A stretch of DNA of 64,000 bases, from assembly GCA_001464735.1 (NCBI GenBank), contig LNDU01000061.1, positions 62,001 through 126,000 on the forward strand, read 5' to 3'. The stretch comes from Nitrospira sp. Ga0074138 (lineage in GTDB: Bacteria; Nitrospirota; Nitrospiria; Nitrospirales; Nitrospiraceae). Below, one piece after another: positions 8,871 through 22,283 of the stretch. How positions within the stretch are numbered: position 1 is the stretch's first letter; each line of letters begins with the position of its first letter. The notes under the pieces are model-generated. The model worked only from the letters and a program-made list of their open reading frames with translations. It searched no databases and was not told the origin of the DNA. The position numbers were made by a program, and so were the translations under genes.

Positions 8871-10049
8871 TCACGCTGCCTTGCCAGTCAGTTTCACAAT
8901 TTTTTGTGCTGCTTCCCAGAGATCATCAGCCACTTCAAGCTTCAATCCCGATTCAGCTAATAGCTTGCGGCCTTCTTCTGCGTTTGTGCCCTGCAACCGG
9001 ACGACGAGGGGCACGGTGATTTTCACTTCCTTGGCCGCTTCGATGACGCCGTGCGCAATCCGCTCGCAGCGTACGATGCCACCGAAGATGTTGATGAAGA
9101 TGCCCTTGACGTTCGGGTCTTTCAGCAGGATGCGAAACCCCGCTGCAACAGTCTCTTTTGTGGCACCACCACCCACATCCAGAAAGTTTGCCGGCTCACT
9201 GCCGGCCAGCTTGATGACATCCATCGTCGCCATGGCAAGACCCGCGCCGTTTACCATGCAGCCGATGTTGCCGTCCAGCTTCACGTAGTTCAGGTTGTTG
9301 GCCGTCGCTTCGATTTCCAACGGTTCCTCTTCATTCAGATCCCGCATCTTCTGCACGTCCTCGTGCTTGAAGAGACCGTTGTCATCGAATGACACCTTGC
9401 CGTCCAATGCAATCAAGCCTTTTTCTTTTGTGATGATCAGGGGGTTGATCTCGACCAACGCCGCGTCCTTCTCCATAAACAGGCGATACAGATTTCCCAA
9501 CATCTTCACGAAGGGGTTGATGGCCGCCGGTTCGATGTTCTGTAGGCCCAGTGCGAACGCTACGTTGCGGCCGTTGTGTCCCTGAAACCCGACCGCCGGA
9601 TCGATCGCTTCCTTGATGATCTTCTCCGGTGTATGGGCCGCCACTTCTTCGATTTCCATCCCGCCTTCCGTGCTGGCGATGAAGGTGGGCCAGCCGGTGT
9701 CGCGGTCCACAAGGATCGACAGATAGAGCTCCTTGGCGATATTGGCGCCTTCTTCCATCAAGAGGCGGTGAACCTGGCGCCCCTTCGGGCCGGTCTGATG
9801 CGTGACCAACGTCTTGCCGATCAGCTCCTTGGCAAATCCGGCCACCGCGCCTTTGTCTTTCGTGATCTTGACACCACCGGCTTTGCCGCGGCCACCAGCA
9901 TGGATCTGCGCTTTCACGACGAAGACCGGAGTATTGAGCTCATTAGCCCAGGCGGTCGCATCTTCGGGAGAGGCAATTTCCTTCCCTCGCGGCACCGGAA
10001 CGCCGAACTGAGCGAACAAGGACTTGGCTTGGAATTCGTGAACGTTCAT
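8871..10049 (-). CDS. sucC: Succinyl-CoA synthetase (ligase) beta subunit
   Basis: A 392-residue ATP-grasp subunit that binds the nucleotide and partners SucD. It begins MNVHEFQAKSLFAQFGVPVP, the family start. Glycine-rich KAQIHAGGRGKAGGVKI forms the ATP-grasp loop. VEINPLI carries metal and nucleotide ligands, and GCMVNGAGLAMATMD and FLDVGGGA are the CoA-ligase signatures. Length is typical. It lies downstream of frdA on the minus strand with a 91-bp repeat-bearing spacer, as expected for consecutive reductive TCA steps (fumarate, succinate, succinyl-CoA). Confidence 0.97.
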   Translation of the reverse strand: MNVHEFQAKSLFAQFGVPVPRGKEIASPEDATAWANELNTPVFVVKAQIHAGGRGKAGGVKITKDKGAVAGFAKELIGKTLVTHQTGPKGRQVHRLLMEEGANIAKELYLSILVDRDTGWPTFIASTEGGMEIEEVAAHTPEKIIKEAIDPAVGFQGHNGRNVAFALGLQNIEPAAINPFVKMLGNLYRLFMEKDAALVEINPLIITKEKGLIALDGKVSFDDNGLFKHEDVQKMRDLNEEEPLEIEATANNLNYVKLDGNIGCMVNGAGLAMATMDVIKLAGSEPANFLDVGGGATKETVAAGFRILLKDPNVKGIFINIFGGIVRCERIAHGVIEAAKEVKITVPLVVRLQGTNAEEGRKLLAESGLKLEVADDLWEAAQKIVKLTGKAA

Positions 10050-10083
10050 AGCGCTCCTTCTCTCACTTCAGGACGGAGTCATG

Positions 10084-10133
10084 AGGACTGTGGACTGAGT
10101 TGATTTTCTACTCGGTCCTCAGCACTCAGTCCT
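10084..10133. repeat. GGACTGAG-type intergenic palindromic repeat
   Basis: The sucC-frdA spacer is filled by reiterations of GGACTG/CTCAGTCC arranged as an imperfect palindrome (AGGACTGTGGACTGAGT ... ACTCGGTCC...CACTCAGTCCT). The same words recur in the aclA-aclB spacer at 18942-19012. Confidence 0.5.
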
Positions 10134-10140
10134 CTCATTA

Positions 10141-11724
10141 CTAACTCACTTTTCTTGTATAGGCAGGCAGAATCATCGGCGAAATCACGCCACTGACGTT
10201 GCCGTGCTTCTTGGCGTCGGCCCGGAACCGTTGAAGATGCTTCAACGTGAGCTGACCTTGCTTCATCGATCCAACACGGCCTGCCGCCGTCAACCCGGAT
10301 CGTTTGCCGTACACCATCAGGTCCAGCAGCGAGTTTCCCATTAATCGATTGCGCCCATGCAGGCCGCCAGAAGCTTCACCAGCGACAAAGAGATTCTTCA
10401 CATTCGTTTCCGAGTTGGTATCGATCTTCACTCCGCCGTTTTGATAGTGCAACGTTGGATAGATCAGCACCGGATCCTTGCTGATATCGATCCCGAACCG
10501 CTCGAATTGCAACATCATCGCCGGGAAATGTTTTTCCACCGTGCCGGGCCCATGTTCCGCATCCAACAGCGGCGTATCTAGCCAGACTCCGACGCGGCCC
10601 GACATCGTACGGATTCCACGACCTTCTTCGCACTCCCGGATGATCGAGGACGAGACGACGTCGCGGGTATCGAGCTCGTTGACGAAGCGCTCGCCCTTGG
10701 CGTTGACGAGATGGCCGCCTTCAGAGCGAATCCCTTCCGTCACCAAGGCACCGATCAGCTGCTCCGGATACACCGCCCCTGACGGGTGGTATTGGAAGGT
10801 ATCGATATGGGCCAGCTTGGCGCCCATGCGATACGACAGACACAGTCCGTCGCCGGTCGCGCCATAGTGATTGCTCGTCGGGAACCCCTGGATGTGCAGA
10901 CGGCCGATGCCCCCAGTCGCCATGATCACGCACTTCGCCGCCACGACCACGTGCCGCTGATTATCCAGATCCTTGAAGATGGCCCCGGTACAGTTCCCCG
11001 CCTCGTCACTCAGTAATTCGATGGCGGCCACAAACTCGAGCAACTGAATCTTTTGGTTGATGACCTCGTCCTTGAGCACGCGCATGATTTCGAGACCAGT
11101 GTAGTCTGAGCAGGTCAAGAGACGTGGCTTAGAACTGCCGCCGCCCTTCTTCACATGGAGGTTGCCGTCGGCCTGCCGATCGAACAGCACGCCCAACTCC
11201 AGCAGCCACTTCGCAATCGACGGCCCGTCCTCAACCATGGTTTTAAGAAGGGCATGGTCGTTCTCCATGTGGCCGCCCTTGAGCGTATCGATGAAATGCG
11301 TGACCGGGGAATCTTCAGGCGCGACGGAAATCTGCATCCCGCCCTGCGCCATCACGCTATTGGAGTCACCAAGCCGCAGCTTCGTCGCCAGGATGGTCTT
11401 GGCGCCGGCGCCGTGCGCATGCAGTGCCGCTGCACAACCGGCCCCGCCACCGCCGATCACGAGCACATCGCAGGTGTAGTGCGCCGTAAGATCAGCATCA
11501 TCCTGTATGGAACTGTCACCTTCAAGCAGCGTCGCCAACTCCACGACCGTCTTGTCCCCCTCATTGGGACCGAAGCGGATTGGCCGGTAGGCGCTGGCTC
11601 TGAAATCCGGATGATATTTGTGAATCAGTTGATCGCGTTCAGCTGGAGAAAACTTGGAGATGGTCTGCTGACGGCGGGCATCCCGAGTCTTGTGAACGAT
11701 TTGTTGAAGTGCGTGGATGTCCAT
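10141..11724 (-). CDS. frdA: Fumarate reductase / succinate dehydrogenase flavoprotein subunit
   Basis: A 527-residue FAD subunit of the fumarate reductase-succinate dehydrogenase-aspartate oxidase family. In this cluster it is expected to reduce fumarate to succinate. The dinucleotide-binding motif GGGGAGCAAA is at residues 91-100. SNSVMAQGGMQ, GGIGRLH, HYGATGDGLCL, the active-site region DTFQYHPSG and RLMGNSLLDLMVYGKRSG follow in family order. About 80 residues precede the FAD motif, an N-terminal extension longer than in common FrdA/SdhA proteins. The iron-sulfur subunit gene lies directly upstream. No membrane-anchor gene is present, which points to a soluble or unusually anchored enzyme. 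Direction of catalysis is inferred from context. Confidence 0.88.
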   Translation of the reverse strand: MDIHALQQIVHKTRDARRQQTISKFSPAERDQLIHKYHPDFRASAYRPIRFGPNEGDKTVVELATLLEGDSSIQDDADLTAHYTCDVLVIGGGGAGCAAALHAHGAGAKTILATKLRLGDSNSVMAQGGMQISVAPEDSPVTHFIDTLKGGHMENDHALLKTMVEDGPSIAKWLLELGVLFDRQADGNLHVKKGGGSSKPRLLTCSDYTGLEIMRVLKDEVINQKIQLLEFVAAIELLSDEAGNCTGAIFKDLDNQRHVVVAAKCVIMATGGIGRLHIQGFPTSNHYGATGDGLCLSYRMGAKLAHIDTFQYHPSGAVYPEQLIGALVTEGIRSEGGHLVNAKGERFVNELDTRDVVSSSIIRECEEGRGIRTMSGRVGVWLDTPLLDAEHGPGTVEKHFPAMMLQFERFGIDISKDPVLIYPTLHYQNGGVKIDTNSETNVKNLFVAGEASGGLHGRNRLMGNSLLDLMVYGKRSGLTAAGRVGSMKQGQLTLKHLQRFRADAKKHGNVSGVISPMILPAYTRKVS

Positions 11725-11812
11725 GGGTCCTTAGTCACAGGTCTACAGTCAGAGAGCCATCATGTCGTTCGGTTTACCGCAGACGATACGACCTTGAGAC
11801 TTTTCGACTGAT

Positions 11813-12490
11813 TCATTTCACCGTCGCACAGTGTTCGGCCAGTTCCTTATCGCTCATCTTTAGGACTTTGTCCCACTCCTTGTTGTACTGGCCGTCTTGG
11901 ATTTCCTTAATGCGCGTATCGAGGCCGACCGGTTTTTCAGAAAAATGTGCGCCCTGCGCGCGACTGACGTACAGCGCCACGAGATTCGGCGCAATATCAG
12001 CGATGCACACCGGCGTACACATGCCGCACATGACACAGTCCATAAACATCTCAGAGACGCTCTTGAAGTCGCCGAAGACGGCTTTCCAGACTCCCTCACG
12101 CACATCGATCTTCTGCGGGCACGCCTCTGTGCAGGCGTTACAGTTCCGGCAGAGCGGCGCTTCCGGGTACAGATTAAAGAGGTCTTGCTTGGGATCTTTG
12201 AGCTTCTGAATCTCGTAGGTCGCCTTGCGGGCAGGGAACGGCGGCATCATCGTAAACGACATCCCGTCTTGAACAGCCATCTGACAAGCCAGGCAGGTTC
12301 GGACCTTTGGATCATCCTTCGTCCGATAGTAGGTCGCACAGGCACCGCAGAAACCGCCGAGACAGCCGACGCCACGCACGACCGTGATCCCTTCCGGCAC
12401 ATCCACTTTCTTACCGGCGATCTCGATCGTGACCATCCTAGGCGTCATCACCTCAGGCTGATCAATCACATTGGTATCGTCTTGGGCCAT
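11813..12490 (-). CDS. frdB: Fumarate reductase / succinate dehydrogenase iron-sulfur subunit
   Basis: A 225-residue electron-transfer subunit for the FrdA-like flavoprotein. The start chosen is ATG 12490, with AAGGAG just upstream; the longer frame adds 20 residues with no ribosome site. The N-terminal ferredoxin-like domain has GCLGGFCGAC then CLAC, ligands for a [2Fe-2S] cluster. The C-terminal helical domain has CRNCNACTEACP and CVMCGMCTPVC for two further clusters. FrdB/SdhB proteins usually carry [2Fe-2S], [4Fe-4S] and [3Fe-4S]. Here both C-terminal motifs keep a full cysteine set, so two [4Fe-4S] clusters are possible. It is followed by frdA in the same direction. Confidence 0.88.
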   Translation of the reverse strand: MAQDDTNVIDQPEVMTPRMVTIEIAGKKVDVPEGITVVRGVGCLGGFCGACATYYRTKDDPKVRTCLACQMAVQDGMSFTMMPPFPARKATYEIQKLKDPKQDLFNLYPEAPLCRNCNACTEACPQKIDVREGVWKAVFGDFKSVSEMFMDCVMCGMCTPVCIADIAPNLVALYVSRAQGAHFSEKPVGLDTRIKEIQDGQYNKEWDKVLKMSDKELAEHCATVK

Positions 12491-12556
12491 AGGCTCCTTC
12501 GTAACACGCGAAGCGCGAGGAGCGATAGCCCCCTCACGCCTCACGGTCACTCGAAA

Positions 12557-17029
<4,473 letters not shown>

Positions 17030-17047
17030 GATTATTTCTCCTTAAAG

Positions 17048-17097
17048 AGCTGTCAGCGATCAGCTTTCAGCTAGCTGACGGCTGGGTGCTGATAGCT
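17048..17097. repeat. AGCTATCAG-type intergenic repeat
   Basis: The acn-aclA spacer consists almost wholly of reiterated AGCTGTCAGC/GATCAGC/CAGCTAGCTGACGGCTG/GCTGATAGCT words forming an imperfect palindrome. A related stretch (ACAGCTATCAGCCGTCATCG) occurs at 22479-22498. Confidence 0.5.
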
Positions 17098-17099
17098 TC

Positions 17100-18920
17100 C
17101 TATTTCAACGGTGGAACTTCCCGCCGTTTAGGTGCGGCGTAGTTCACCAGATAATCGAACAGCCGGATCAAGCGGCTGTCCTGACGTTTTTGATCGACCC
17201 AATGGCCGATCAAGCCGATCGTCCGCGAGAGGATGAAGAAGCCGTTCAAACTATCGACCGGAAATCCGATATCGACCAACACGGCCGCCATCGTCCCGTC
17301 TACGTTCAGAATTAGGTTATCCTTCTTTGCCGCCGTGACCTGCTCTACTTGTAGTGCAAAATCGAGGCACGGGGTCTTGATGGGTAAGCTCTTCACATAG
17401 CCGACCAGCTCCTTCACCCGCTTGTCCGGATTGCGCAAGCTCTTCACGCGATGACCGATACCGGGCACCGGACCATGGTTCTTCTTCATGTAGGTCAGGA
17501 ATTCGTCGACCGTCATCTTATTGTCGACAGCATGTTTAAAGAACCGTCCGGCATCGGTGACCGCACCGCCGAAGCGCGGGCCGATCATGATGAGTCCCGC
17601 GGCCACCGACTGAGACAGGCCAATCCCGGCGCAAGCCGCGATGATCGTCCCCAACGCGCCGCTGACGCAGGGGCCATGGTCGGCAGAGAGCATCATGATG
17701 CGCTTGATAATTTCGGCTTCCTGCTTGGAGATCAGCCGCTTGTCCCACAAGAGTCCGACGACATGGGGAATTTCGTAGCCCTTGTTGATGAGCTCGGAGG
17801 CGGGATACCCGTCATAGCAGGGTTCGTCTCCGCGATCGTCGCTGATCGTAGTACGAATCAGTGGGGTGACCATGACTTCGTCGGCCTTCATGGCCGCTTC
17901 AATACTCTTGGGTAACTTCGGCAGTGACACCGGCTCAACCGGCTCCTTCACCTGGCCTGACTTCAACATCTCCTGATAGACGTCCTTGATCGCCGGACCG
18001 AGCGCGCCAAACGTGGGCGGCACAATTGCGCCGGACTTTTTGAGGGCATCGGACTTGGACCGGGCCGATCCTTCGCCCTTCAATCCCTCTTTCGCGCCCG
18101 CGTGACCGAACTTCATCCCCTTCGGCAAACTTTCCTGGCAGAAGCCGGAGACGACGGCCATCAACTTCACACGCCGCTTCTTGGCGCCGTACCACTCGGC
18201 GGCTCGTTCTTCGAGATCGCCGCCCATTTCGCCGACTATGACAACCGCTTTGGTCTGCGGATCGTTCTCAAACATTTCGAGATAGCTCACGTAGTCAGTG
18301 CCCGGATAGGCATCGCCGCCGATGCCGATGGCCGTCGTGATGCCGTCGGCGAACTGCGAGCAAATCCAGATAATTTCGTTCGAGAGACCGCCCGACTTGG
18401 TGATGACGCCGAAGGAACCTTCACGATAGAGCTTAGATAAGACGAGGTTGTCGAACGCACCACCGATGACACCGAGCCGACAGGAACCGGCCGACACAAT
18501 ACCGATCGACGAGGGGCCGTTAAACACCTTGCCAAGCTTTCTGGCATGGGCCCCAAGAATCTTGGCGTCCTTCTCCGGCACACCCTCCGTGATCATCGAC
18601 ACGACCTTGATGTGTGTATCGTCGAGGGCTTCCATCCCGCCCTTCATCGCGCGGTCCGCTCCAATGTACACAAGGCTGGTGTTGATGGTCGGATGGTTCT
18701 TCGTCGCTTCGGCGATGGTCTTATAGACCGGGATGGCGATGAGGCCGCTGCCGTAAGGCACTTCATTGGACTTGCCTGCGTCAGGCGGATACACAAACGC
18801 TTCGACGTTGAGCGGGCGCTTGATCAGGTAACAGAACTCCGCCATACGGCGGGCTGCGTTGACACCGGCAGCGCCCCCCTGAATCACAACCCGGGTGTCT
18901 TTATTGGCCAGAATGCTCAT
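17100..18920 (-). CDS. aclA: ATP-citrate lyase alpha (large) subunit
   Basis: A 606-residue subunit of the key rTCA enzyme, which cleaves citrate with ATP and CoA into acetyl-CoA and oxaloacetate. Residues 1 to about 300 are succinyl-CoA-synthetase-alpha-like, with the CoA-binding start VVIQGGAAGVNAARR, KSGGLSNE and the phospho-histidine loop FGHAGAKEG (His273). Residues about 350-600 are citrate-synthase-like, with ADHGPCVSGALGTIIAACAG and GPVPGIGHRVKSLRNPDKR (His490). This two-domain layout and size match AclA of Chlorobium, Hydrogenobacter and Nitrospira type. It lies directly downstream of aclB. Confidence 0.97.
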   Translation of the reverse strand: MSILANKDTRVVIQGGAAGVNAARRMAEFCYLIKRPLNVEAFVYPPDAGKSNEVPYGSGLIAIPVYKTIAEATKNHPTINTSLVYIGADRAMKGGMEALDDTHIKVVSMITEGVPEKDAKILGAHARKLGKVFNGPSSIGIVSAGSCRLGVIGGAFDNLVLSKLYREGSFGVITKSGGLSNEIIWICSQFADGITTAIGIGGDAYPGTDYVSYLEMFENDPQTKAVVIVGEMGGDLEERAAEWYGAKKRRVKLMAVVSGFCQESLPKGMKFGHAGAKEGLKGEGSARSKSDALKKSGAIVPPTFGALGPAIKDVYQEMLKSGQVKEPVEPVSLPKLPKSIEAAMKADEVMVTPLIRTTISDDRGDEPCYDGYPASELINKGYEIPHVVGLLWDKRLISKQEAEIIKRIMMLSADHGPCVSGALGTIIAACAGIGLSQSVAAGLIMIGPRFGGAVTDAGRFFKHAVDNKMTVDEFLTYMKKNHGPVPGIGHRVKSLRNPDKRVKELVGYVKSLPIKTPCLDFALQVEQVTAAKKDNLILNVDGTMAAVLVDIGFPVDSLNGFFILSRTIGLIGHWVDQKRQDSRLIRLFDYLVNYAAPKRREVPPLK

Positions 18921-18941
18921 CGGAATCTCCCTCTTTCCTTT

Positions 18942-19012
18942 AGGACTGAGCGCTGAGAAATGAGGGCCGAGTGAACGCCCTCCGACTAGCTCAGTCCACA
19001 GTCCTGAGTCCT
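18942..19012. repeat. GGACTGAG-type intergenic palindromic repeat
   Basis: The aclB-aclA spacer carries GGACTGAGCGCTGAG at its left and CTCAGTCCACAGTCCTGAGTC at its right, an imperfect inverted arrangement of the same words as at 10084-10133. Confidence 0.5.
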
Positions 19013-19017
19013 CGTTA

Positions 19018-20214
19018 CTATTTCTGAAGTGCTTTGTCGACGATGTCCGTCAGCGGGGTGTTGCGATCGAAGACGTTGATGTCGAATCCTTCGTCCTTGA
19101 GCGCGCGCATCGCGTCGAGCCCTTCCTTCTCTCGCGGGCCTCCGCGACGCACCCAGATCTTCACGCCCTTCAGCTTCCCCTCCGCCTTGGCCTTGCGGAA
19201 TCCGTTGATGATGCCGCCGAATGTTTTCACCACGTCGGTGAAATTGGCGATCGCGCCACCGACAATGATGTTCTTGATTCCGGGCAACGAACAGACTTTT
19301 TCCGTCAGCACTTCAACGGCCCAATCGGGAGGATCGCCGGAGTATTCGGCATAGTTCGCCAGCTTGCCGCCACGCGCCACGACGGCATCGGAGTAATAGA
19401 CACTGGCGCCCCCGCCTGCGGGGAGCATCGCCGTATCGCCACCGGGAATTTCAATGAACTTGACCGAGCCCTTGATCTTGCTGTCGACCGCCATGACCTC
19501 CTCTTCCTGCTTGGAATAGGCCCGGCCGAATTCTGCCGCAAACGCAAAATTCCAATCCGGATGACGGAACTTGGCATCGCCGTCGAGCAAGGTCACCGCG
19601 TCAAGCGCGACTAACTCGCCATCGCTCGCGCGAGTCACGACGGGATTCACCTCGAGATACTGCGCATCTTCGTTGTCGAAGCAGCTAAACATCTTGCCGG
19701 CGAAATCCGCCATCTTCTTCACCAACGCGCCGGTAAAACCTGCCTCCTTGGCGAGCTTTTCCAGCGCTTCATGGGAGGGAGCCTGTCCCACGTCAAGGCA
19801 CAAGCGCTTCACGCGGTCCCAATTCGATTCAACTTCGATCCCACCGCAGTTGGCTACGAGAATCTCGCTGCCTTCGCGAGTCGATTTCACCGCGCAATAG
19901 TATTCCTCTTTGTGGGCAATCATTTCGGAGACGATGACTTGCGAAACCCTAATGCTGCCGACCTGGCGGCCGATCATGTCTTTGGTCGCCGCCAGAGCAC
20001 CGGTCAGATCGAGGCCCACCTTCACCAACCCGAGCTTAAACCTGGAACCGAGCGCTTCATGCGCTTTGGCAACCAATTGACTTTGCTTCATCCAGTCGTT
20101 GACGTGACCAAGCTTGGAGAGTTCGTCCGCGGAGGTCACAACCGCATAATGGGGGACGTGAATTCCCCACTTCTTCATCAGTCCCATCCCGGGACCTTCC
20201 AACACCTTTGCCAT
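19018..20214 (-). CDS. aclB: ATP-citrate lyase beta (small) subunit
   Basis: A 398-residue ATP-grasp subunit homologous to SucC that supplies nucleotide binding to ATP-citrate lyase. It begins MAKVLEGPGMGLMKKWGIHV. NCGGIEVESNWDRVK and YLEVNPVVTRASDGELVALD carry the ATP-grasp ligands. LPAGGGASVYYSDAVVARGG and GGAIANFTDVVKTFGGI match the citrate/CoA-ligase part. It is the first gene of the rTCA cluster, with a strong ribosome site (AAGGAGAACTCTC before ATG) and a good promoter match upstream. The order aclB then aclA is the one usual in rTCA bacteria. Confidence 0.96.
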   Translation of the reverse strand: MAKVLEGPGMGLMKKWGIHVPHYAVVTSADELSKLGHVNDWMKQSQLVAKAHEALGSRFKLGLVKVGLDLTGALAATKDMIGRQVGSIRVSQVIVSEMIAHKEEYYCAVKSTREGSEILVANCGGIEVESNWDRVKRLCLDVGQAPSHEALEKLAKEAGFTGALVKKMADFAGKMFSCFDNEDAQYLEVNPVVTRASDGELVALDAVTLLDGDAKFRHPDWNFAFAAEFGRAYSKQEEEVMAVDSKIKGSVKFIEIPGGDTAMLPAGGGASVYYSDAVVARGGKLANYAEYSGDPPDWAVEVLTEKVCSLPGIKNIIVGGAIANFTDVVKTFGGIINGFRKAKAEGKLKGVKIWVRRGGPREKEGLDAMRALKDEGFDINVFDRNTPLTDIVDKALQK

Positions 20215-20257
20215 GAGAGTTCTCCTTCGTATTCAACGCAGCCGATCAGGGAGCCGG

Positions 20258-20287
20258 ATTGTAACGGAAATCAACGGGATGACTCAA
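20258..20287 (-). promoter_or_regulatory. Predicted sigma70-type promoter of the acl/rTCA cluster
   Basis: On the minus strand, TTGAGT (20287-20282), an 18-bp spacer and TACAAT (20263-20258, 5/6 to consensus) lie 44-73 bp upstream of the aclB ATG. This leaves a leader of about 35-40 nt with a good ribosome site. It is the best match in the 180-bp spacer before aclB. Confidence 0.5.
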
Positions 20288-20393
20288 GACACCAGAGGAA
20301 CTAAAATGAAACGGATCAAAAGCCCTAGTGTGGAAATTCTCGGCCTATTTTCTACTAAGCACTCAAAATATAAAGATTTACCGTCTCTGATTA

Positions 20394-21233
20394 TTACTTT
20401 GTAGACCGAAGAGACTGGCATCTGAGGCAGAAATATGCGCTCCGCTCCTTCTGAAAGCGTCGAATGACCCCGCCACAGTGATTGGGACAGGCTTGGCCCG
20501 CTTTGCCATAGACCAGATGCCGCCGCTTGTATTGCCCTTCTGTTCCATCGGGAGCAAAAAAATCCCGGACACTTGATCCGCCACAGGCAATCGCCTCATG
20601 GAGGACCTCGGACATGACCTGGTAAAGCTTTTCAAACCTGGCCACCGACAGTCTGCTGACCTGAACATGCGGGTGCAGACCAGCTCGAAAAAGAATCTCA
20701 TTCGCGTAGATATTCCCGATCCCGGCGATGACTTGTTGATGCATCAGGAGGGATTTGAGCCGGCCACGTCTCGATTGCAACAGTTTCACAAAGTCCTGCT
20801 GCGACACGGCGAGCGGATCCAGTCCAAACCGGCGGGCGAGATATCGATCAAGTCCCGCTCTATCCAACAGCGAGAGTCGCCCAAACCGACGGGGATTCCA
20901 GTACCGTAATTCCGGTTCACGAGCGTCTTCAAACGACATCTTCACATGGACATGCTGTGGATGTTTCGTCAGCGTGGACTGGAACAGGAGGAGTCCGGTC
21001 ATCCCAAGTTCAGCCACGACATAGCGACAGTGCTTGTCCTTCACAAATCCAAGGGCCACACTCTTGCCGAATCGCTCGACAGACTGCAGGCTGGCGCCGG
21101 GATACCACGATACGGTCGAGAATCCCTCCCGCACGATATCCGCCCGTCCGACCCACACATCTCCTAATGACGCACCGAGGAGACGGGAACGGATTTGTCC
21201 AGCCACGACTTCTGCTTCTGGGAGCTCCGGCAT
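20394..21233 (-). CDS. mutM: Formamidopyrimidine-DNA glycosylase
   Basis: A base-excision repair glycosylase/AP lyase for 8-oxoguanine and ring-opened purines. The start is ATG 21233, because the family needs MPELPE with Pro2 as the catalytic nucleophile; the preceding GTG would bury it. Glu3 is present. HQQVIAGIGNIYANEILFRA is the conserved H2TH region. A C-terminal zinc finger (ACPNHCG ... YFCLRCQS) is present, its first pair spaced Cys-x3-Cys where the family usually has Cys-x2-Cys. It is about 279 residues, normal for Fpg. It is minus strand, next to aclB but separated from it by a promoter region. Confidence 0.93.
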   Translation of the reverse strand: MPELPEAEVVAGQIRSRLLGASLGDVWVGRADIVREGFSTVSWYPGASLQSVERFGKSVALGFVKDKHCRYVVAELGMTGLLLFQSTLTKHPQHVHVKMSFEDAREPELRYWNPRRFGRLSLLDRAGLDRYLARRFGLDPLAVSQQDFVKLLQSRRGRLKSLLMHQQVIAGIGNIYANEILFRAGLHPHVQVSRLSVARFEKLYQVMSEVLHEAIACGGSSVRDFFAPDGTEGQYKRRHLVYGKAGQACPNHCGGVIRRFQKERSAYFCLRCQSLRSTK

Positions 21234-21345
21234 CACTCATCCAGGTTACGAGATGGAGAGAAATGCCATTACGCCATGAGGCTTGGAGGAAAGGCAAGAC
21301 GGTTGCTGGATGAAGAATAAAGATCAGTAAGGAAAGACGACGGGA

Positions 21346-21756
21346 TTACGCGGCGCGTCGGAGTTGGCGCACTTGTTCAATGGCGACCTGCAGATTTGGC
21401 AGCGGCATGGCACCAGGCCGCCGGGCCATGACCAGCTTCAAGACCTCATCGTAGGTCCGGCCTTCCACGCAACAGAGATAGGCCATGACCACGGACACGG
21501 AGCGACCCATGCCAGCCCGACAACAGACCAGGGTCCGACTCTTTGGAGCGCGCGACTCAAGCCATTGCACCGCTTCCGCTAGCTTGGCAGGATCGACTTT
21601 GGCAAATTCTCGAAAGGGAATACGATGATAGTCCACCCAGGCAGCCGGTGTGATCGTAAACTCTTCAGCCACCAGCAGCAGTGTGCCGACCACCTCAGGT
21701 GGCCCTTGTGCATCGTCGATGCTTCCCACCAGCAAATTATCCGTAATCAAATGCAT
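21346..21756 (-). CDS. Dual-specificity / tyrosine protein phosphatase family protein
   Basis: A 136-residue compact phosphatase. The P-loop VCCRAGMGRSVSVVMAYL fits the Cys-x5-Arg-Ser signature of cysteine phosphatases, but the usual His before the catalytic Cys is Cys. AWVDYHRIPFREFAKVDPAK supplies the likely general-acid aspartate region. The tail YDEVLKLVMARRPGAMPLPN resembles the DSP family C-terminus. There is no signal peptide, so it is probably cytoplasmic. The substrate is unknown. It is downstream of mutM on the same strand with a 109-bp gap. Confidence 0.75.
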   Translation of the reverse strand: MHLITDNLLVGSIDDAQGPPEVVGTLLLVAEEFTITPAAWVDYHRIPFREFAKVDPAKLAEAVQWLESRAPKSRTLVCCRAGMGRSVSVVMAYLCCVEGRTYDEVLKLVMARRPGAMPLPNLQVAIEQVRQLRRAA

Positions 21757-21885
21757 TGCGTTGTCAGTATAACGCGACTCTAATAGACGTCAAGCGTTCT
21801 CGCGGCTCTGTCGTGGCGGTTGCGATTCCATTTCCCCGCCCGCTATACTCAACCTCGGCAGTTGGGGAACGGATTTCTTCGTCCT

Positions 21886-22245
21886 ATGGTCACCATCACT
21901 CAACAGGAAGTAGAACGGCGCCTGAACACGGTCCAATGCGCCATCTGTAAACAGTCCAGTTTTGCCATTGACGAACGATTCATGGGAACTGACGGTGACT
22001 GGCGGGGCATCTGCAAGAAATGCTTCTACACCTTCCCCGTCCATACCGATATGGAGTTTTATCTCCGGACACAGCCGGACGTGCCGTTTCACTTGAAGGA
22101 GATTTCCTGCACGACCTGCAACCATCGCGGAGTCGACCTCGACTTCCGGGCTACGTTATCCGTCCGGGAGGCCATCTACTTCGTGACCTGCAAGGGCTGT
22201 AAACGACAGTTCCCGGAGAAATCGTCACTGGAAGCGTTTGAATAA
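21886..22245 (+). CDS. Conserved protein with two zinc-ribbon CxxC pairs
   Basis: A 119-residue protein starting at ATG 21886; the longer frame has no better start signal. It has four CxxC knuckles in two halves: CAIC...CKKC (about residues 18 and 42) and CTTC...CKGC (about 74 and 101). This suggests two zinc ribbons or one split site. The protein is otherwise soluble and charged. I do not recognise a named family. It is divergent from the phosphatase gene and followed 38 bp later by a small acidic protein on the same strand. Confidence 0.6.
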   Translation: MVTITQQEVERRLNTVQCAICKQSSFAIDERFMGTDGDWRGICKKCFYTFPVHTDMEFYLRTQPDVPFHLKEISCTTCNHRGVDLDFRATLSVREAIYFVTCKGCKRQFPEKSSLEAFE

Positions 22246-22283
22246 GTCAGCCACAGCACTCCCTGCTGGTGTATACTGGAACT

